Positions 7,142-12,063 of a stretch of 12,063 nucleotides of DNA are shown here, in pieces. Position numbers and translations under genes: made by a program. Numbering within the stretch: the first letter of the stretch is position 1; each line of letters opens with the position of its first letter. The notes beneath the pieces were generated by a model. The model was not told the DNA's origin. It made no database searches and was given only the letters and a program-made list of their open reading frames with translations. This DNA comes from Verrucomicrobiota bacterium (lineage in GTDB: Bacteria > Verrucomicrobiota > Verrucomicrobiia > Opitutales > Oceanipulchritudinaceae). The stretch spans positions 1 to 12,063 of the forward strand of contig JAAAOD010000159.1 in assembly GCA_009908535.1 (NCBI GenBank), given 5' to 3'.

Positions 7142-9913
7142 ATGAAAATAATGGCTGAGATTAAGAAAATTACTCACTGCTTGACTTTGCTCCCGCTCTT
7201 CTGTGGCACCCTGCTGGGCCAGCCGGAAACCTCATCCGGGGGTGCTGACTACGTGTACACGCAACCTGGAGAGGAAACCTACTGGTTGGCGGTTCTCTAC
7301 TCCGGGCTTGGGGAGGAGTATACGGAAGAAGCCGCCGACCTGCTGAAGGAGTCGGCCGAAGCCGGTTTCGCGGAGGCTCATAACCAGGTTGGCCTTTATT
7401 ATCTGAACGGTTACCAGGGCTTTCGTCAGAGCAACCGCCGCGCGCATCTCGCTTTCCGGCAGGGAGCGGAAGCCGGCAGCTTTTTTGCGATGGTAAATCT
7501 GGCCAACACCTATCTCACCGGAACAGGCTGCTGGCGGAGCCCGAAAAAGGCCCGCGAATGGGCCTTAAAGGCAGCGGACCCGGATGCGGACTATTATAAA
7601 AGCGGACCTCGGGCGGACCTTTACGAGCGACTACCGGAAGACGCCCGGTTCGAGGATCCCTTCTCCCGGGGGCAGGCCACGCTGAGCGAAGAAAAGCCGG
7701 AGCCGGCTGATCTGACGAGGAATTTCGCCCGGACTCTGCTCGGATTTATCGCGCGGGAGGAGGATGAGGATGAAACGGCGGCCCTGCGGTGGTTCCGCCT
7801 CGCCTCGGACATCGAGAACGAGGGCTTTGCGGGAATTCAATCTGCTGTTGTGAATGCGGCCCTCGGGTATGCCCTGGGGAAGGGTACGGAGCGAAATATT
7901 GAAGAGGCCGACCGCTATCTCCGCACCTTCAGGAAAATGGGCAAACGATCGGTGAATGCCTTCGCCAATACGATGTACCAGGCGGACCAACTCAACCAGC
8001 TGGATCTTCTTGAGGCCAAAGAAGAGGGAAAAGCTGCAGTGGCCGAAATGTATGAATCCCTGCGACTCGATATCGGTATCGCCCTGTATCTGGACGAAGA
8101 GGAGGCGTTTCATGACCCTGCGGAGGCTGTACGCTGGCTGGAGAAGGCCGCCGTCGCGAAAGACGGGGTTGCGGAATATCATCTGGGGATGATCTTTCTC
8201 GATACAGCATCTCCGCACGATCCGATCAAAGGCCGTCGGTTTCTGGCGGAATCCTGGGAGGAAGGTTACCTGGGTCTTGCCGGAATCAATCTCGCGCATG
8301 CCATGATCAGGGGCATTGGCGGTCCCTCTGAAAAGAACCGGGCCCATGAAATCCTTGAGCAATTGACGGATTTCTCGGGGGTTCCCCGCCACCTTCTCAA
8401 GGGAAACGAGTTGGAGGGGTTCCTCACCTTTGAGGAGCTGATCGAGACGGATGCCGAATTGGCAAAGGCTGGCAATCCCGATGCCAAGCACGCTCAAAGC
8501 GTGCGCTATTTCCTGGGGATCGGCGTGCGCGCCAACGCAAGAAAGGCAAGGTCCTTACTGGAAGAAGCGGCGGCGCGGGGGCAGAGTGACGCGATCATTT
8601 TCCAGGCCCTTCGGGAAAAAGGGAACGAGAGCCCCGACTTGGCGGAAGTTCGCAGACTCCTTCGGCAAGCGGCTGATCTGTGGAACGCGGACGCTTTTTA
8701 CCAGCTCGCAAGATTGTCCGAAGAAGAGAATCCCGAAAATGGAATCTTTGAGCGGATGGAATGGCTGGAACAGGCGGTGCAGATTGAACCGAGGCACTTT
8801 GCGGCCCTCGACCGGTTGGCCCGCGAGCACTACACCCTCCTGAAATCAAACTACTACCGGAATGATCCGGAGGGTGAGCGCCGCTCGGTCTCCCGGATGG
8901 AGGAAATCGCCGCGACCCTTTCCGATAACCATCAGGGATCCGGCAAAAGAATCCTCGGGCTGATGCATCTTGAAGGAGAGGTTTTTCCGGCGGATCCGGA
9001 ACGGGCCTACGGGCTTTTCGAAGAAGCCGTTGAGTTCGAGGACGGCGATGCCCATTATTATCTCGGAAAGATACATGAAGAGGGCATCGGTCGACCGGTT
9101 AACCCGCAGCAGGCGGAGCTGCATTTCAGGAAATGCGGTTATTCCGACGCCACTCATGATGAGTTGCGGCAGAAGGTCCTGCTTCAGCTCCTCGGGGAGT
9201 ACAATGCTGGTCATTCCGAATTCAGAAATCCCCGGGTTGCCCTGCGTTGGGCCGCCATTCTGACCGATATGGGGTATTACCAGTTCGGCAGGGAGATGGG
9301 CGACCAGTTCATGGCCATGGAATCCTACCGTTCTGCGGCGTCTTTTTTCAAAGACGTGACCTTAGGGTGGGCTCCTGATTTTGAGCTCATAAAAGGCCAT
9401 GCCCACTACCGGTTGGGCCAGATGTATGACGAGGGTCTTTATTACGCGGCGGACCCGTCCTGGGCAGAATATCACTACAGTCACGCCGTCAAAGAAGGCC
9501 ATCCGGAGGCCTACTACTGGGCGGCTGACCGGATCCTTTCCTCAGAGGAAGCTTTGCCCGGAATGGAATTCATGAAGCTGGCAGCCCGGTCCGGTTCGGT
9601 CAATGCCAACCTGTATCTGGCAGATCACTACATGAATCCGGACGGCAATCCGGTTGATCGGAAGAGGGGTATCCGCCACCTCAAGGAGGCCGTCCGCCTC
9701 AATTCAGCGGAGGCCATGGTCCGGCTGGCGCGGATGACGCTGGAAAAGGAAAAGGCTCCGTTGGATTTCGAGACCGCTTACGAGTATCTTGAGCGCGCCT
9801 ATAATCTGGATCATCCGCAGGCCGAGTTTTACCTCGAGCAAATAGAAGAGAAACTAGACGAGAAATCGAGACAACCCGGAGAAGGCGGCTCCTGGGAATC
9901 CCGCCTCGGTTAA
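7142..9913 (+). CDS. Large exported Sel1-like repeat protein (923 aa)
   Basis: Probably a periplasmic or surface protein-interaction scaffold; its partner is unknown. The start at ATG 7142 gives a signal peptide with Lys-rich n-region and core CLTLLPLFCGTLLGQ. The open frame extends upstream to 7022, but that extension lacks a signal and overlaps the divergent gene. ATG 7151 is an alternative. Sel1/SLR repeats (AxxxLGxxYxxGxGxxxDxxxAxxWxxxAAxxG pattern) occur throughout. Examples lie near 77-113 (AEAHNQVGLYYLNG), 114-147 (FFAMVNLANTYLTGTG), about 230-280, 340-420, 470-560, 600-670 (AHYYLGKIHEEGIGRPVNP), 750-800 (AHYRLGQMYDEG) and 820-905. The protein is acidic and ends in a Lys/Glu-rich helix. 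Domain type is clear and function open. Its stop lies 24 bp from the convergent dehydrogenase stop. Confidence 0.8.
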   Translation: MKIMAEIKKITHCLTLLPLFCGTLLGQPETSSGGADYVYTQPGEETYWLAVLYSGLGEEYTEEAADLLKESAEAGFAEAHNQVGLYYLNGYQGFRQSNRRAHLAFRQGAEAGSFFAMVNLANTYLTGTGCWRSPKKAREWALKAADPDADYYKSGPRADLYERLPEDARFEDPFSRGQATLSEEKPEPADLTRNFARTLLGFIAREEDEDETAALRWFRLASDIENEGFAGIQSAVVNAALGYALGKGTERNIEEADRYLRTFRKMGKRSVNAFANTMYQADQLNQLDLLEAKEEGKAAVAEMYESLRLDIGIALYLDEEEAFHDPAEAVRWLEKAAVAKDGVAEYHLGMIFLDTASPHDPIKGRRFLAESWEEGYLGLAGINLAHAMIRGIGGPSEKNRAHEILEQLTDFSGVPRHLLKGNELEGFLTFEELIETDAELAKAGNPDAKHAQSVRYFLGIGVRANARKARSLLEEAAARGQSDAIIFQALREKGNESPDLAEVRRLLRQAADLWNADAFYQLARLSEEENPENGIFERMEWLEQAVQIEPRHFAALDRLAREHYTLLKSNYYRNDPEGERRSVSRMEEIAATLSDNHQGSGKRILGLMHLEGEVFPADPERAYGLFEEAVEFEDGDAHYYLGKIHEEGIGRPVNPQQAELHFRKCGYSDATHDELRQKVLLQLLGEYNAGHSEFRNPRVALRWAAILTDMGYYQFGREMGDQFMAMESYRSAASFFKDVTLGWAPDFELIKGHAHYRLGQMYDEGLYYAADPSWAEYHYSHAVKEGHPEAYYWAADRILSSEEALPGMEFMKLAARSGSVNANLYLADHYMNPDGNPVDRKRGIRHLKEAVRLNSAEAMVRLARMTLEKEKAPLDFETAYEYLERAYNLDHPQAEFYLEQIEEKLDEKSRQPGEGGSWESRLG

Positions 9914-9937
9914 CGGGAAGTTGTAAAGCCCCCGTCT

Positions 9938-11490
9938 TTACCGTGGTACAAAGACCCAGCCCCCCGGCTCCTGCGCGGGAGCGGCGTGGATGAACTTCCC
10001 GAGCCGTTGCAGGTAAACCCATGGATAATGGGCGACATAGGACCAGCCGAGGAAGCCGGCGGCATCGATCCAGTTTTCCGTCCACGGATACCCTTCGAAG
10101 AGGCCGTAGCCCGTCCGCGGTTCGTCCGGGCTGATCAGTTTCCGCACGCGACCGTCCTGCTTGGTGAGGACATAGATCTCGCCGAAGTGGTCGGTGCCGA
10201 TGCGGAGATCCGTCCGCGAGCGTCCGCCCACCATCGCGTACGGGTCCACCAAGCCGTTTTCATCGCGCATGAACCAGTGCCGGAAGGGCGTAACCTCTCC
10301 CTGCTCCAACGCGTCCGCCGGGACCATGAAGAGGTCGCCGCTGCGGATATCGGAGGCAAGGAACATGCCCTCGAGCTCCGCAATGCGCGCGTTGCGGTAA
10401 ACAAAGCCCCCGGCGATGGCGAAGCCTTCCTCGTGGTCGTACATCGCCACCGGATAGGTGTACCCTTCGTCGTCCGGAGGGAGTTCATAAACGACGTCCG
10501 TGTTGCCGTCGGGATCGAACAGATATGGACCTTCCCGCACCGGCCAGCCGTAGTGACGGCCGGCTTCGATGAGGTTCAGCTCCTCCACCTGCCGTTCCCC
10601 GATATCCGTGAGCAGCAGGTGGTCGTTTGTATTGTCCCATGCAATACGATGGGGATTGCGGAACCATAGGCCCAGACCTCCGGGAGGCCGCGGCTTCCGT
10701 CCGCATACGGATTGTCGGGCGGGATGCCGTAGGCGCTGCCGGGCCCGCTCGTTCCTTCCGGGTCGATGCGCAGGATGGTTCCCAGTGGGCTGAAGGGCGT
10801 CCCGGTGTTGGCCAGCGGGCCATACTGCAGGATCTGGCCCTCTCCGCTGCAAATGTAGAGCAGGCCGTAATCCGGATGCGACTCTTCGATACCCCGGCGA
10901 AAGGCAATCTCCTGCAAACCGTGGATGGTGCCCGTGATGTCGATACGCAGGAGCTCGCGGCGCGTGCCCGCAAAAACCTCCCCGGCGGGGTCGTCCGCGA
11001 TCCACTCCGTGACCACGCCCTGCAGTTCCTCGCTGCCCGGTTCCGGCAGGGGCAGGGTCGGCGTCCCGCTGTCCGGCGCCTCGGTGTGGGCGGTGTAGAA
11101 TTTTCCGTTGCGGTCGAAATCGGGATGGGCCGCAAAGGAAGTGAACCCCGTCCCCGCACCGGGCGAGGTCCGCAGGTCCGGGAAGACGTCCCGTAAATCG
11201 ACATACTCGTGCGCCGTTCCCTGGTAGTTTACCATGTGAAAAGGCCCGTTCAGGTCGTTCACCCCGAGCCAGCCGTTCGCCCGCGAAAAAGGCTCCACCT
11301 GGTTGATCCGGTTCACCCGCGCCCCGCTTTCGCTCCGCGGCAGCTCCGCGAAATCCCGTATCCAGATAAAGGCTCGCGCGTTCCGTACATCCGGCGCCGG
11401 ATCGTCCACCACTTCCTGGCCCCACAGGCCCGTGATCGCCATCACCACCATTCCCATCGCCCAAAGGGCGGATCGTCCGCGCGGATTCAT
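9938..11490 (-). pseudogene. PQQ-type glucose/sorbosone dehydrogenase-like gene with one frameshift
   Basis: The ancestor is an exported six-bladed beta-propeller of the glucose/sorbosone dehydrogenase family (aldose dehydrogenases using PQQ). From ATG 11490 there is a signal peptide (cleavage near GLWGQ, residue 24). GTGFTSFAAHPDF (113-125), YGIPPDNPYADG (254-265) and GLPEVWAYG (268-276) follow. The similarity then continues in another frame with FRNPHRIAWDNTNDHLLLTD and GERQVEELNLIEAGRHYGWP to a TAA at 9938. A single missing base near 10664 (TATGGTTCC where TATGGNTTCC is expected) joins the frames into about 517 residues. With only one lesion this may be a sequencing error in a working gene. 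The last 45 residues (FLGWSYVAHYPWVY...GGWVFVPR) form an extra aromatic tail after the propeller. PQQ use and substrate are inferred from the family. Confidence 0.8.
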
Positions 11491-11494
11491 AATT

Positions 11495-11864
11495 ATGAAA
11501 CAGGCAGGCGAAGGGAGGGGCGTCAACGCAGAAGCCGCCGATGTCGTGGAAGTGCTCATCACCTCGACCCCGATCACCGTACAAGGCGACGCCCTTGTCG
11601 AACGCTTCCCCAGTGCCGTGAAAACGGGGTATAACGTCAACGGCTGGAAACCGGTCGACGACGTGACCTTGTATCCAAGGCCGGCCTTTCCACGGCCTCT
11701 ATTGCGACGACTGGGCCGGTCACTGGAGAGGCTTCGAAGCGGGCCTCCCGCTCGTATTCGGATCCTGAGCACGCGGGGAAGGCTTTTGGGACGGTGAAAA
11801 TTTCCTCTCCCCGTTATTCGGGTCCGTGGGTTTACGGCACCGGATCTTTCTGTACCGTGAAAAT
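11495..11864 (+). pseudogene. Unidentified coding-like stretch, probably a broken gene
   Basis: No family is recognised. The plus frame from ATG 11495 reads like real protein (DVVEVLITSTPITVQGD, FPSAVKTGYNVNGWKPVDDV) with G/C-rich third codon positions, up to about 11688. Coding character then appears to switch frame at about 11690 (HGLYCDDWAGHWRGFEAGLP). It is interrupted by a TGA at 11766-11768 and continues in the same frame (GFWDGENFLSPLFGSVGLRH) directly into the ATG of the next gene. One extra base plus one stop would explain this as a decayed C-terminal part of a gene. The alternative is a non-coding upstream region of the PsiE-like gene and the divergent dehydrogenase, with chance open frames. 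Confidence 0.35.
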
Positions 11865-12063
11865 ATGGCAAAAACGGATCCACCGGAAGGGGCGGGGGAT
11901 ACCGGAATCCATCTTCTGCGGCACGGAGAGCGCATTCTTTACTGGTGTGTGGCCATCCTGCTTGGCGCAGGCGCTTTCATCCTGATCGGATGGTCGGTAT
12001 GGGATTTCGTCATCCACCTTTCGAGCGCCGGAGTGGAGCGGGCCGCCCTGACCGCGCTCGACG
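11865..12063 (+). CDS. PsiE-like membrane protein, N-terminal part
   Basis: The frame is open to the window end (66 codons). It begins MAKTDPPEGAGDTGIHLLRH, then one membrane helix (ILYWCVAILLGAGAFILIGW) and WDFVIHLSSAGVERAALTALD. The layout and the GERxLYW...WDFV...ALTALD pattern resemble proteins of the phosphate-starvation-inducible PsiE family, small inner-membrane proteins of unknown biochemical role. The next expected segment (a second helix with LMLVEILYT-like sequence) lies beyond the window. The ATG at 11865 was chosen because family similarity begins shortly after it; the frame is open upstream to 11769 but without recognisable similarity. There is no clear ribosome site. Confidence 0.6.
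   Translation, partial: MAKTDPPEGAGDTGIHLLRHGERILYWCVAILLGAGAFILIGWSVWDFVIHLSSAGVERAALTALD

Noticed and set aside
9923..9941. Small hairpin (gtaaag/ctttac) between the convergent Sel1 and dehydrogenase genes
   Set aside because: Only six base pairs and no T run on either strand; too weak to call a terminator.

Overview
The window looks like chromosomal DNA of a free-living member of the PVC superphylum, most probably Verrucomicrobiota (Opitutia-like). This is inferred from four things: an OmcB-like DUF11-repeat lipoprotein, an aromatic-rich C-terminal tail on a PQQ-type dehydrogenase, large exported Sel1/TPR proteins, and GC-rich coding DNA with weak Shine-Dalgarno signals. No 16S or other strict marker is present, so the assignment is tentative.

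Layout. (1) 1-552: a truncated DDE transposase running off the left edge, a 25-bp-period repeat that looks like an IS end, a possible IS21-type end motif and an AT-rich leader. (2) 553-2203: an intact OmcB-like lipoprotein gene with a strong intrinsic terminator. (3) 2251-3445: a gene graveyard, holding a formamidopyrimidine-DNA-glycosylase-like gene with five lesions, a C-terminal stub of an SLC13-type permease just upstream of it, and an IstB fragment of an IS21-type element. (4) 3525-6061, minus strand: a two-gene unit with a RuBisCO-like protein (OiaX type) followed by a DUF1537 kinase (OiaK type). These are the last two steps of one D-apiose/apionate catabolic route. The kinase is intact, but the RuBisCO-like gene has an internal deletion that shifts the frame and removes the KDDE active-site segment. 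(5) 6167-9913: two divergent genes for exported repeat proteins, a TPR-like lipoprotein and a 923-residue Sel1-repeat protein. (6) 9938-11490, minus: a glucose/sorbosone dehydrogenase-like gene with one frameshift. (7) 11495-12063: a coding-like but broken stretch leading into a PsiE-like membrane protein cut by the window end.

How the genes work together: oiaX and oiaK should act in sequence, with the kinase making 3-oxo-isoapionate 4-phosphate and the RuBisCO-like enzyme cleaving it to 3-phosphoglycerate and glycolate. The SLC13 stub and the glycosylase remnant were probably once cotranscribed. The other genes show no clear shared pathway.

The most striking property is the density of broken genes next to perfectly open long ones. 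Some single-base lesions could be assembly errors, but the stop codons, the multi-codon deletion and the gene fragments argue for real decay in at least 2251-3445. I see no convincing novel multi-gene system here.
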